64,000 nt of DNA from Bacteroidota bacterium (GTDB taxonomy: Bacteria > Bacteroidota > Bacteroidia > Flavobacteriales > Flavobacteriaceae): contig JAEWJM010000022.1 in assembly GCA_023386585.1 (NCBI GenBank), positions 102,853 to 166,852 of the forward strand, in the 5' to 3' direction. Each line of letters opens with the position of its first letter. The first letter of the stretch is position 1. A model generated the notes under the pieces. The model was not told the DNA's origin. It searched no databases and saw only the letters and a program-made list of their open reading frames with translations. This document shows, in pieces, positions 36,039 to 43,389 of this stretch. The position numbers and the translations under genes were made by a program.

Positions 36039-37924
36039 GATTCAATTCCGGTTTGGCGGTGGACCAGGAACATTGGGATTTTGATGCGATGGCGTACTTT
36101 ATCCACGGTCGTTCCGAACAAAATATCTTTAAATCCGGAATGCCCGTGCGTTCCCATTACCAAAATGTCGTATTTGCCTTGGTTGACGATCTGAGGAATG
36201 ACGCGGGTTGGATTTCCGAAACCAAGTTCCGTATGGATCTTATAACCTTTTGCCGTCAGGCCTTCTTTGTATTCCAGCAACAGCTTTTCATCGACCGAGG
36301 TTTCATGATCTTCCGTATTGCTTCCGTACATCATTGCGGTCACCGTTTCGACCACGTGGATCAGCGTGTAAATCGCCTCATTACCGCCAAGTGCGAATGC
36401 ATTGTTCATCGCGACCTGATCGGCAGACGAAAAATCTACTGAAATCGCAATATTCTTTTTCTTGTATGTTCCCGTCGTACCGATACTGCGCAGCAAACGA
36501 TGCGGCGAATGGTTGTGGTATTCGGCCTTCGATTTCGAGATAAAAGGTTTAAATACAATAAATAACAACAGCACCAGAAACCCAACGGCCAGCGGAACGA
36601 CCGTAAGCCAAAGTATCGTGGGATGATCTGACGTTTGCAACCAGCCTTTAATCTCATCAAACACAAGCTTTCCATTCAGCGAAACAATAATTGACGCGAT
36701 GATCCAGGCTGCAATCTGCATCGGCCGGCTGATCTCAAAACCGTTCATTTTGCGTTTGTCACTCACAAAGTGAATCAGTGGAATGATCGCAAAACCCAAC
36801 TGCAGGCTTAAGATGACCTGACTCAGTATGAGCAATTTACCGGTAACGCCTTCGCCAAAGATCGTGATGACTATGACCGCCGGAATAATGGCAATCAAAC
36901 GTGTGAGAATTCGCCTCACCCACGGCTGCATCCTGAAATTCAAATAACCTTCCATGATGATCTGCCCGGCGAGAGTTCCCGTGACGGTTGAACTTTGACC
37001 GGCGGCGATTAGTGCGACGGCGAAAAGTATGGGCGCCCATTTCGTTCCCAAAAGCGGTTCAAGAAAACGGTGCGCATCCTGGATTTCCGCGACTTCAAAC
37101 ATGCCATTCTTATAAAATGTTGCCGCCGCCAGGATCAGGATTGCCGCATTGACGAAAAAAGCAAGGTTCAAAGCGATAGTCGAATCGATCAGATTGTACT
37201 TCAGCGCCTGGCGTATTCCTTTTGGCGACCGGTCGAATTTGCGCGTTTGCACCAGGGATGAATGAAGATACAGATTATGCGGCATCACGGTCGCTCCAAT
37301 AATCCCGATCGCGATATACAATGCGGCTTCGTTTGGAAGCGACGGCACTAACCCGGCCAAAATTTTCGGCACTTCCGGCTGTGCAAATATCATTTCGAAA
37401 ATAAACGAAAGACCAATTATTGCCACAAGCGTAATAATGAACGCCTCCATTTTCCGCATTCCTTTGTTAATCAGGAATAACAGCAGAAATGTGTCAAGTA
37501 CGGTGATTAGCACACCTTCGATAAGCGGGATGTCGAATAAAAGATTCAGGCCGATTGCCATTCCCAACACTTCAGCAAGGTCGCACGCGGCAATCGCAAT
37601 TTCGGCAAGGAAATACAAAATATAATTGATGAACCTCGAATAGGTCTCCCGCGAAGCCTGCGCAAGATCCCGCTGAGTAACGATCCCGAGTCGGGCACTC
37701 AGACTTTGAAGAAGCAGCGCCATGATATTGCTCATCAGCAAAACCCAAAGCAAAGCATATCCAAATTGGCTTCCGCCGGCAATGTCGGTTGCCCAGTTTC
37801 CCGGATCCATGTAGCCAACGCTGATCAGGTATGCGGGCCCGAAAAATGCAAGTATCTTTCTGAAAACACTGGATTTATTTTGCGTGTGAACGGATTGGTG
37901 GACCTCCTCCAGTGATTTTGCCAT
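36035..37924 (-). CDS. mntH: NRAMP divalent metal transporter MntH with C-terminal UspA domain
   Basis: 629 residues. The first ~460 form an 11-helix NRAMP proton-coupled Mn2+/Fe2+ importer with the metal-site motif DPGN (40-43) in YMDPGNWATD, the MPHNLYLHSS motif and AAGQSSTVTGTLAGQ. From about residue 490 a universal-stress-protein domain follows (KNIAISVDFSSAD, ILVMGTHGHSGFKDILFGTTVDKV), including the ATP-binding GxxGHSG-type loop. Typical MntH ends after the transporter (about 410-450 residues), so the UspA part is a fusion, known in Bacteroidota; its regulatory role is inference. First gene of the mntH-regulator pair. Confidence 0.93.
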   Translation of the reverse strand: MAKSLEEVHQSVHTQNKSSVFRKILAFFGPAYLISVGYMDPGNWATDIAGGSQFGYALLWVLLMSNIMALLLQSLSARLGIVTQRDLAQASRETYSRFINYILYFLAEIAIAACDLAEVLGMAIGLNLLFDIPLIEGVLITVLDTFLLLFLINKGMRKMEAFIITLVAIIGLSFIFEMIFAQPEVPKILAGLVPSLPNEAALYIAIGIIGATVMPHNLYLHSSLVQTRKFDRSPKGIRQALKYNLIDSTIALNLAFFVNAAILILAAATFYKNGMFEVAEIQDAHRFLEPLLGTKWAPILFAVALIAAGQSSTVTGTLAGQIIMEGYLNFRMQPWVRRILTRLIAIIPAVIVITIFGEGVTGKLLILSQVILSLQLGFAIIPLIHFVSDKRKMNGFEISRPMQIAAWIIASIIVSLNGKLVFDEIKGWLQTSDHPTILWLTVVPLAVGFLVLLLFIVFKPFISKSKAEYHNHSPHRLLRSIGTTGTYKKKNIAISVDFSSADQVAMNNAFALGGNEAIYTLIHVVETVTAMMYGSNTEDHETSVDEKLLLEYKEGLTAKGYKIHTELGFGNPTRVIPQIVNQGKYDILVMGTHGHSGFKDILFGTTVDKVRHRIKIPMFLVHRQTGIES

Positions 37925-37975
37925 AACGAAGTTTTATTCAAAAATAATGGATATTTTTATTCATCCAAATTAAAT

Positions 37976-37991
37976 TTTAGTCTTACCTAAA
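37976..37991 (-). promoter_or_regulatory. Candidate DtxR/MntR operator upstream of mntH
   Basis: TTTAGTCTTACCTAAA is an inverted repeat (TTTAG, six bases, CTAAA) 51-67 bases upstream of the mntH ATG. Read on the minus strand it is TTTAGGTAAGACTAAA, similar to half of the classic DtxR box TTAGGTTAG. It precedes an AT-rich region suitable for the promoter. The link to the regulator encoded just downstream is inference. Confidence 0.5.
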
Positions 37992-38131
37992 TCACCGCTT
38001 TTTCCACCAGGAGAAAATGGCGCATAATGATATTTAGGAAAAAGACAGCCAATGCGGGTTCAGGTATGGCGATTCGCGATCACCAATAAGAAATCTTTAT
38101 CGGTATTGATTCTCAAACTTCTATTTCTTCG

Positions 38132-38139
38132 TAAATTTG
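38132..38139 (+). promoter_or_regulatory. Candidate -7 element of the bacilliredoxin gene
   Basis: TAAATTTG matches TAnnTTTG; a TTG lies 23 bases upstream (38106-38108), at the long end of the accepted spacing. The ATG at 38162 follows after 22 bases. Confidence 0.45.
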
Positions 38140-38161
38140 CGGCATAACTAAAGAATTTATT

Positions 38162-38572
38162 ATGTACCCAGAAGAAATGATCATGCCGATGCGCGCGGAG
38201 CTTTCCGACGCCGGTTTTGAAGAACTACATACTGCAGCAGAAGTTGAGAACGCGATCAAAAAAGGTGGAACAACGCTTGTCGTGGTGAACTCGGTTTGCG
38301 GATGTGCAGCAAGAAACGCGCGTCCGGGAGCAAAAATGAGCCTTGACAATGACAAAAGACCCGATCAATTAGTTACTGTTTTTGCCGGAGTTGACAAAGA
38401 TGCCGTAGACGCTGCCCGCGAGCACATGTTCCCGTTCCCGCCATCGTCGCCAAGCATGGCGCTTTTCAAAGACGGTGAATTGGTCCACATGCTGGAACGC
38501 CACCATATCGAAGGCCGCCCGGCAGAATTGATTGCCGAAAATCTCAAAGACGCGTTCAACGAGTATTGCTAA
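38162..38572 (+). CDS. Bacilliredoxin (BrxA/BrxB, YphP/YqiW family)
   Basis: 136-residue thioredoxin-fold protein. The active-site CGC motif is at 46-48 within VVNSVCGCAARNARPG, characteristic of bacilliredoxins, which remove bacillithiol from oxidised proteins; flavobacteria do not all make bacillithiol, so the thiol partner here is unverified. The C-terminal RHHIEGRPAELIAENLKDAF block is also typical. It is monocistronic with a promoter in front and a clear terminator behind. Confidence 0.92.
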   Translation: MYPEEMIMPMRAELSDAGFEELHTAAEVENAIKKGGTTLVVVNSVCGCAARNARPGAKMSLDNDKRPDQLVTVFAGVDKDAVDAAREHMFPFPPSSPSMALFKDGELVHMLERHHIEGRPAELIAENLKDAFNEYC

Positions 38573-38577
38573 ATCAC

Positions 38578-38602
38578 AAGCCACTTTCGGGTGGCTTTTT
38601 TT
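38578..38602 (+). terminator. Rho-independent terminator after the bacilliredoxin gene
   Basis: AAGCCAC, loop TTTCGG, GTGGCTT followed by a run of T. It marks the start of a 423-base gene-free stretch (38573-38995) that is otherwise filled by repeats A2, A3 and B2 and ends with the trhO promoter region. Confidence 0.85.
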
Positions 38603-38605
38603 ATT

Positions 38606-38710
38606 GGAAGCTGTTTCCTGCTTTCGGCTATATTTTGCCATTATCGAAACTGTTCTGACAGTAAGCCCGCACACTAATGGCAAGGATGCCGCCTCAATCA
38701 GGGCTAGGGT
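38606..38710 (+). repeat. A-type dispersed repeat, copy A2
   Basis: Left arm GGAAGCTGTTTCCTGCTTTC with GGCTATATTTTGCC, right arm GGCAAGGATGCCGCC followed by AGGGCTAGGG. The arms pair as TTTTGCCATTA / TAATGGCAA around a central segment. Right arm is diverged (CCTCAATCA for CTTCCATCG). Confidence 0.75.
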
Positions 38711-38721
38711 TAATCCTTTCC

Positions 38722-38838
38722 GGATGCGTTAGCGATGGAAGCGGCATCCTTTTGCGGCTACTGAACTGTCCTTTTCTGCGCAATCTACATTTGCCGCAAA
38801 AGATACAGCGTACAGCGCGGCCCGAAGGGAAACGCCCT
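38722..38838 (-). repeat. A-type dispersed repeat, copy A3 (inverted)
   Basis: Reads on the minus strand. On the plus strand it begins GCGTTAGCGATGGAAGCGGC, then ATCCTTTTGCGG, and ends CCGCAAAAGATACAGCG, TACAGCGCGG. It lies head to head with A2, so the two copies form a large inverted arrangement. The CGCTAA end matches copy A1 rather than the CGGGGCTAGG end of the others. Confidence 0.75.
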
Positions 38839-38875
38839 GAAACCGCTGATAAAAAAACAAAAATCCCGCGAGTTT

Positions 38876-38908
38876 AAACCTCAAAGGTTTTAAAAACCTT
38901 TGAGGTTT
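38876..38908. repeat. B-type 33-bp palindromic repeat, copy B2
   Basis: AAACCTCAAAGGTTTT, A, AAAACCTTTGAGGTTT: a perfect palindrome around the central base. It directly follows the A2/A3 pair. Confidence 0.85.
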
Positions 38909-38953
38909 GGCCAAAATACAAAGATTTCCATCCCATCATTTGCGGTTTTTCGC

Positions 38954-38961
38954 TACTTTTG
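38954..38961 (+). promoter_or_regulatory. Candidate -7 element of trhO
   Basis: TACTTTTG matches TAnnTTTG, 34 bases before the trhO ATG. A TTTG at 38939-38942 is too close (11 bases) to be a normal -33 element. Confidence 0.4.
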
Positions 38962-38995
38962 CCGCAAATATTTTCAACCTTAATCTGTTTATAGC

Positions 38996-40351
38996 ATGCA
39001 ACTGTACAACACGTTAAGCGCAGAAGAACGTGCCGTCATGATTGACGACGCCGGAAAGCAACGGCTCACGCTGTCGTTTTATGCTTATGCGCAAATCACC
39101 GATCCCACACAATTCAGAAACGAACTCTTTCTTGCCTGGAACCCGCTTGAAGTCCTTGGCCGCATTTACGTAGCCAAAGAAGGAATCAACGCCCAGCTCT
39201 CGTTGCCCGCAGACCATTTTTACGAGTTCCGCGACACGCTCGAAACTTACGATTTCATGCGCGGCATCAGGCTGAACATCGCCGTTGAACAGGATAACTT
39301 TTCCTTTTTAAAGCTTACGATCAAGGTGCGCGACAAGATTGTGGCAGACGGACTCAACGATGAAACTTTTGATGTGACCAACAAAGGAATTCATCTCAAA
39401 GCCGCCGAATTCAACCAATTGCTCGAAAATCCGGATACGATTGTCGTTGACATGCGCAACCACTACGAAAGCGAGATCGGACACTTTACAAAAGCAATTC
39501 GTCCGGATGTAGATACTTTCCGCGAGTCACTGCCGATCATTGAACAACAGCTCGCCGATCATAAAGAAGATAAAAAATTGCTGATGTACTGCACCGGGGG
39601 AATCCGCTGCGAAAAAGCCAGCGCCTATTTCAAGCACAAAGGCTTCAAAAATGTGTATCAGCTTGAAGGCGGGATTATCGAATATGCGCGCCAGATCAAG
39701 GAAGAAGGAATCGAAAGCAAATTCATCGGAAAAAACTTTGTCTTCGACCACCGCCTTGGCGAACGCATCACTAACGATATCGTTTCAAAATGCCACCAAT
39801 GTGGTGAACCTTGCGACGACCATACGAACTGCGCCAACGAAGGCTGTCATTTACTCTTCATTCAATGTGCAAAGTGCGCCGAAAAAATGCAGGGATGCTG
39901 CTCAACTACTTGCGTCGATATTTTGCACCTGCCCGAAGAAGAACAAAAAGCAATTCGGAAGGGAATCATGAACGGCAATAAGATTTTCAAAAAAGGGAAG
40001 TCGGATGTGCTGACATTCAAGAACGCTGCCGACGCGCCTGTTGCCGTTTTTCAGGTACCGAAAAAAAGCCCTGTGAAAACTGCTGCAAAGGTGAATAAGC
40101 AATACCTTGGAAAAGCAACCCATTATTTTCCGAAAGCGGGAATCGGGCAGTTCGCGATTGAATCGGGAGAGATTGCCGTTGGCGACAAGCTGCTCATAAA
40201 AGGTCCTTCAACAGGCGAGCAAACCATTGTCGCAGAAGACATGTTCGTTAACGATTTGGCCGCCACAAAGGCAAAGGCCGGAGACAATTGTACTTTCCGA
40301 CTTGGATTTCGCACCAGGCTCTCCGACAAACTTTACAAGATCGTGGAATAA
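38996..40351 (+). CDS. trhO: tRNA uridine(34) hydroxylase TrhO (rhodanese family) with C-terminal extension
   Basis: 451 residues. TrhO makes 5-hydroxyuridine at the wobble position of tRNAs in an oxygen-dependent reaction. An N-terminal ferredoxin-like domain (1-115) precedes a rhodanese domain with active-site Cys 199 in CTGGIRCEKA, then a cysteine-rich region (CHQCGEPCDDHTNCANEGCHLLFIQCAKCAEKMQGCC is split over 262-300) as in YceA-type proteins. Beyond about 365 there is an extra ~85-residue beta domain (YFPKAGIGQFAIESGEIAVGDKLLIKGP) resembling translation-factor domain II, absent from the ~350-residue E. coli enzyme. The radical SAM gene starts after three bases. Confidence 0.92.
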   Translation: MQLYNTLSAEERAVMIDDAGKQRLTLSFYAYAQITDPTQFRNELFLAWNPLEVLGRIYVAKEGINAQLSLPADHFYEFRDTLETYDFMRGIRLNIAVEQDNFSFLKLTIKVRDKIVADGLNDETFDVTNKGIHLKAAEFNQLLENPDTIVVDMRNHYESEIGHFTKAIRPDVDTFRESLPIIEQQLADHKEDKKLLMYCTGGIRCEKASAYFKHKGFKNVYQLEGGIIEYARQIKEEGIESKFIGKNFVFDHRLGERITNDIVSKCHQCGEPCDDHTNCANEGCHLLFIQCAKCAEKMQGCCSTTCVDILHLPEEEQKAIRKGIMNGNKIFKKGKSDVLTFKNAADAPVAVFQVPKKSPVKTAAKVNKQYLGKATHYFPKAGIGQFAIESGEIAVGDKLLIKGPSTGEQTIVAEDMFVNDLAATKAKAGDNCTFRLGFRTRLSDKLYKIVE

Positions 40352-40354
40352 AAA

Positions 40355-41389
40355 ATGGATATCTACAAATTGCTCAGGCTCAACCAGAAAATCAAAAGCC
40401 ACAGGATTAAATTCCTTGGACTTTGGCTGTTGTCGGTCCTGAACAAAAGATATCTTTCAATTCAGCTCGATCCGGTTCTTGCGTGCAACCTACGCTGCAA
40501 AATGTGTTATTTTACCGATGCCGACTTCGTGAAAAAGAACATGAAAGGCATTTTAAAGCCTGAGCAGCTGGAACCGATCGCAAAGGCCGTTTTTGCAAAC
40601 GCGCTAAAACTCCAGATCGGTTGTGGCGCCGAGCCAACGCTTTTCAAGCACAACACGAAGTTGATCGAACTTGCGAAATCGTACGGCGTTCCGTACATCA
40701 GCATGGTTACGAATGGAAATCTGCTGACGCGCGAAGATATTTCGGCTTTCGCCGAGGCCGGACTCAACGAATTCATCATGTCGATGCACGGCGTGCTGAA
40801 AGAAACGTACGAAAATTTCATGGACAAAGGCGACTACGAGAAATTCCGAACCGTGCTTGGCTGGATTTCAGAACAAAAAGCAAAATCGCCGAACCTTCGC
40901 CTGCGGATAAATTATACTTTCAACCGCGATAACTTTCATGAATTGTCCCGGTTTTTCGAGCTTTTCGGTCAATTTGACATCGACATCATCCAACTTCGGC
41001 CGATAGACAAAATCGGTGAGACAACATACAACGATTTCAGCCTGAAAAGCATCGAGAGCGATTACCTGGCGGTTTCCCAGCAACTCAAAGATCAGGCGCT
41101 CGACCGAAAAATCACACTGCTTTACCCGCAATCGGTTATTCGCGAAGAAACCGAATCGCTGAAAGTACGATCCAACAATGACAGCTCCTACCTGATTCCG
41201 TACACCTATTGTTATGTTTCGCCTGACTTCTTCTGGAAGGAAGATTTCAACCTGGAATCGGAATCTTTTTCTCAATGGAAAAGCCGCACCGGCTGGAACA
41301 ACGAACTTCTGAAAAACGCGTTTATGTCGCTTGACACGCTTGGACGAACGAACCGAAACATGCTGAATTATTCGGTCGACATCAATTAA
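40355..41389 (+). CDS. Radical SAM protein
   Basis: 344 residues. The 4Fe-4S/SAM-binding motif CNLRCKMC (C44, C48, C51) is intact and GCGAEPTL occupies the usual GGEP position. There is no obvious C-terminal SPASM cysteine cluster (only a few Cys), and the N terminus (MDIYKLLRLNQKIKSHR) is basic. The substrate is unknown. It starts three bases after trhO, so the two proteins are made together; a role in tRNA modification or a shared redox process is possible but only inferred. Confidence 0.88.
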   Translation: MDIYKLLRLNQKIKSHRIKFLGLWLLSVLNKRYLSIQLDPVLACNLRCKMCYFTDADFVKKNMKGILKPEQLEPIAKAVFANALKLQIGCGAEPTLFKHNTKLIELAKSYGVPYISMVTNGNLLTREDISAFAEAGLNEFIMSMHGVLKETYENFMDKGDYEKFRTVLGWISEQKAKSPNLRLRINYTFNRDNFHELSRFFELFGQFDIDIIQLRPIDKIGETTYNDFSLKSIESDYLAVSQQLKDQALDRKITLLYPQSVIREETESLKVRSNNDSSYLIPYTYCYVSPDFFWKEDFNLESESFSQWKSRTGWNNELLKNAFMSLDTLGRTNRNMLNYSVDIN

Positions 41390-41394
41390 GCTGC

Positions 41395-41500
41395 AAACCT
41401 TAGCCCGGGCTGAAGCAGCATCCTTTTTATTTTTTTGGGACGGCGCAGGAGGCCGACAGAAAAAATAAAAAGATACCGCGAAAGACCGGAATAAGCTTCC
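41395..41500 (-). repeat. A-type dispersed repeat, copy A4
   Basis: Minus-strand copy. Plus strand: CTTAGCCCGGGCTGAAGCAG, CATCCTTTTTATTTTTT, then AAAAATAAAAAGATACCGCG and AAAGACCGGAATAAGCTTCC. It is the most diverged copy (CCCGGGCTGAAGC instead of CCCCGATGGAAGC), but the arm order and the poly-T/poly-A hairpin are kept. Lies after the radical SAM gene. Confidence 0.65.
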
Positions 41501-41566
41501 AAAAATCCAAAATCCACACGTTCCAATTGCTCGTGTTAAAACAAGCGCGGCCACCTCTGAAAGCTC

Positions 41567-41594
41567 TTGTTGTCTCCAAAAAATGCTATCTTTA
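41567..41594 (+). promoter_or_regulatory. Promoter of the ricT-gldH-PBP1A operon
   Basis: TTG at 41567-41569, 17 bases, TATCTTTA at 41587-41594 (one mismatch to TAnnTTTG). The start codon at 41648 is 53 bases downstream. Confidence 0.5.
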
Positions 41595-41647
41595 CGCTCA
41601 AAATATTTTACGAATTTAAGTTGTGCCCGTCACAACATCTCTATATT

Positions 41648-42919
41648 ATGGCCTGTACAAGTTGTTCAACTTCCGACGGCGGCGCGCCTCGGGGTTGTAA
41701 AAATAATGGCACATGCGGAACCGACAGCTGCAACAAACTGACGGTTTTTGACTGGCTTGCCAACATGGGAATGCCGGCCGGGGAAGCGCCTTTTGACTGT
41801 GTCGAAGTGCGTTTCAAAAACGGAAGGAAAGAATTTTACCGAAATACCGAAAAATTATCGCTCGCTATCGGTGACATTGTCGCTACTGAAGCTTCGCCCG
41901 GACACGATATCGGGATTGTCACACTGACCGGAGAACTGGTCAGGATCCAAATGAAGAAAAAAGGGGTAAGTGTAAAAAGTCCGGAAATCTGCAAAATATA
42001 TCGCAAAGCCTCTCAAAAAGACATCGATCTCTGGTCGAATGCCCGAAGCCGCGAAGAAGCGATGAAGGTGAAAGCACGCGAAATCGCGATCATGCTGAAG
42101 CTGGAAATGAAGATTTCTGACATTGAATTCCAAGGCGACGGATCGAAAGCGACTTTTTATTATACCGCCAACGATCGTATCGATTTCAGGCAACTGATCA
42201 AGGAGTTTGCGCGGGAATTCAATACGAGGATTGAAATGAAGCAGGTCGGTTTCCGTCAGGAAGCTTCGCGCCTGGGCGGAATCGGATCGTGCGGCCGCGA
42301 GCTTTGCTGCTCGACTTGGCTGACCGATTTCCGGAGCGTCAACACCTCGGCCGCGCGCTACCAACAGCTTTCGCTGAACCCGCAAAAACTTGCCGGACAG
42401 TGCGGAAAGCTGAAGTGCTGCCTGAATTATGAACTCGACACCTACATGGATGCGCTACAGGGATTTCCTGATTTTGAGACGAAGCTGATGACCGAAAAAG
42501 GGATGGCAGTTTGTCAGAAGCAGGATATTTTCAAAGGCCTTATGTGGTTCGCCTACACCGACAATTTTGCGCATTGGCACGTTCTGAAAATCGAACAGGT
42601 GAAAGAAATCATTGCCGAAAACCGCGAAAAACGAAAAGTTTCGTCGCTTGAAGAGTTTGCACTTGAGGTCGCACCGCCGCCAGAAAAAGACTTTAATAAT
42701 GCGATGGGCCAGGAAAGCCTGACGCGTTTTGACCAGCCGAAGAAAAAGAAAAGGCCGAACAAAAAACGCAAACCGGGCGGCGACAACCGTCAACCGGCCG
42801 AAGGACGCCCCATCGAAGCGCGCGCTCAACGGCCAGGCGGAAACCAGCAACAAGCGCCACGGCCGTCAAATCCTGCAAATAAAATAATCCCGCAAAACCG
42901 GAATGAACGCAAGAAGTAG
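41648..42919 (+). CDS. ricT: PSP1 domain protein, RicT (YaaT)-like
   Basis: 423 residues. The PSP1 domain (about 45-250) has the family blocks PFDCVEVRFKNGRKEFY, RLGGIGSCGRELCCSTWL and GQCGKLKCCLNYE, with the paired cysteines that hold iron-sulfur clusters in the RicTAF complex of Bacillus, a factor in mRNA processing. Here an extra Cys-rich N terminus (C3, C6, C17, C23, C28) and a long basic, low-complexity tail (about 355-423, KKKKRPNKKRKPGG) are added, the tail looking RNA-binding. Start MACTSCSTSDG at 41648. Ends 16 bases inside gldH. Confidence 0.87.
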   Translation: MACTSCSTSDGGAPRGCKNNGTCGTDSCNKLTVFDWLANMGMPAGEAPFDCVEVRFKNGRKEFYRNTEKLSLAIGDIVATEASPGHDIGIVTLTGELVRIQMKKKGVSVKSPEICKIYRKASQKDIDLWSNARSREEAMKVKAREIAIMLKLEMKISDIEFQGDGSKATFYYTANDRIDFRQLIKEFAREFNTRIEMKQVGFRQEASRLGGIGSCGRELCCSTWLTDFRSVNTSAARYQQLSLNPQKLAGQCGKLKCCLNYELDTYMDALQGFPDFETKLMTEKGMAVCQKQDIFKGLMWFAYTDNFAHWHVLKIEQVKEIIAENREKRKVSSLEEFALEVAPPPEKDFNNAMGQESLTRFDQPKKKKRPNKKRKPGGDNRQPAEGRPIEARAQRPGGNQQQAPRPSNPANKIIPQNRNERKK

Positions 42920-43385
42920 CATTCTGGTGGCACTTATTGCAGTGTCTGTTTTTTCATGCGACAAAAAGCGCGTATTCGACGACTATAAATCCGTCGGAAA
43001 CGCATGGCATAAAGACAGCATTGTGACCTATACGCTGCCGGAAATGGATACGACGAAGTTTTACAACCTGTTCATCAACCTTCGGGACAACGACAATTAT
43101 CCGTACAACAATCTGTTCCTGATTGTGTCGATGGAGCAACCGGATGGGATGACGAAAGTCGACACGCTTGAATACCAGATGGCGGATGAAGATGGAAATC
43201 TTTTGGGCAACGGCTTTTCGGATATCAAGGAAAGCAGTCTTTTCTATAAAGAACGGATGAAGTTCAAAAAAGGCGTTTATAAAATCAGTATTCGACAGGC
43301 GCTGCGCGAACGCGGAAAAGTTGCCGGTGTCGAAAAATTAAAGGGAATCACCGAAGTGGGTTTCCGCGTTGAATCATTACAATAA
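42903..43385 (+). CDS. gldH: Gliding motility lipoprotein GldH
   Basis: 160 residues with a lipoprotein signal (VSVFSC, Cys 19). The body, with CDKKRVFDDYKSVGNAWHKD and LFINLRDNDNYPYNNLFLI, matches GldH, which is required for gliding and for chitin use in Flavobacterium johnsoniae and is associated with the T9SS/gliding machinery. Its presence together with T9SS cargo in this window supports a gliding or T9SS-bearing organism. Overlaps ricT by 17 bases; PBP1A starts four bases after its stop. Confidence 0.93.
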   Translation: MNARSSILVALIAVSVFSCDKKRVFDDYKSVGNAWHKDSIVTYTLPEMDTTKFYNLFINLRDNDNYPYNNLFLIVSMEQPDGMTKVDTLEYQMADEDGNLLGNGFSDIKESSLFYKERMKFKKGVYKISIRQALRERGKVAGVEKLKGITEVGFRVESLQ

Positions 43386-43389
43386 AAAC

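Noticed and set aside
41567..41647. 27-residue N-terminal extension of the RicT-like protein from a TTG
   Set aside because: That TTG is better explained as the -33 promoter element, and MACTSCS is a natural start.
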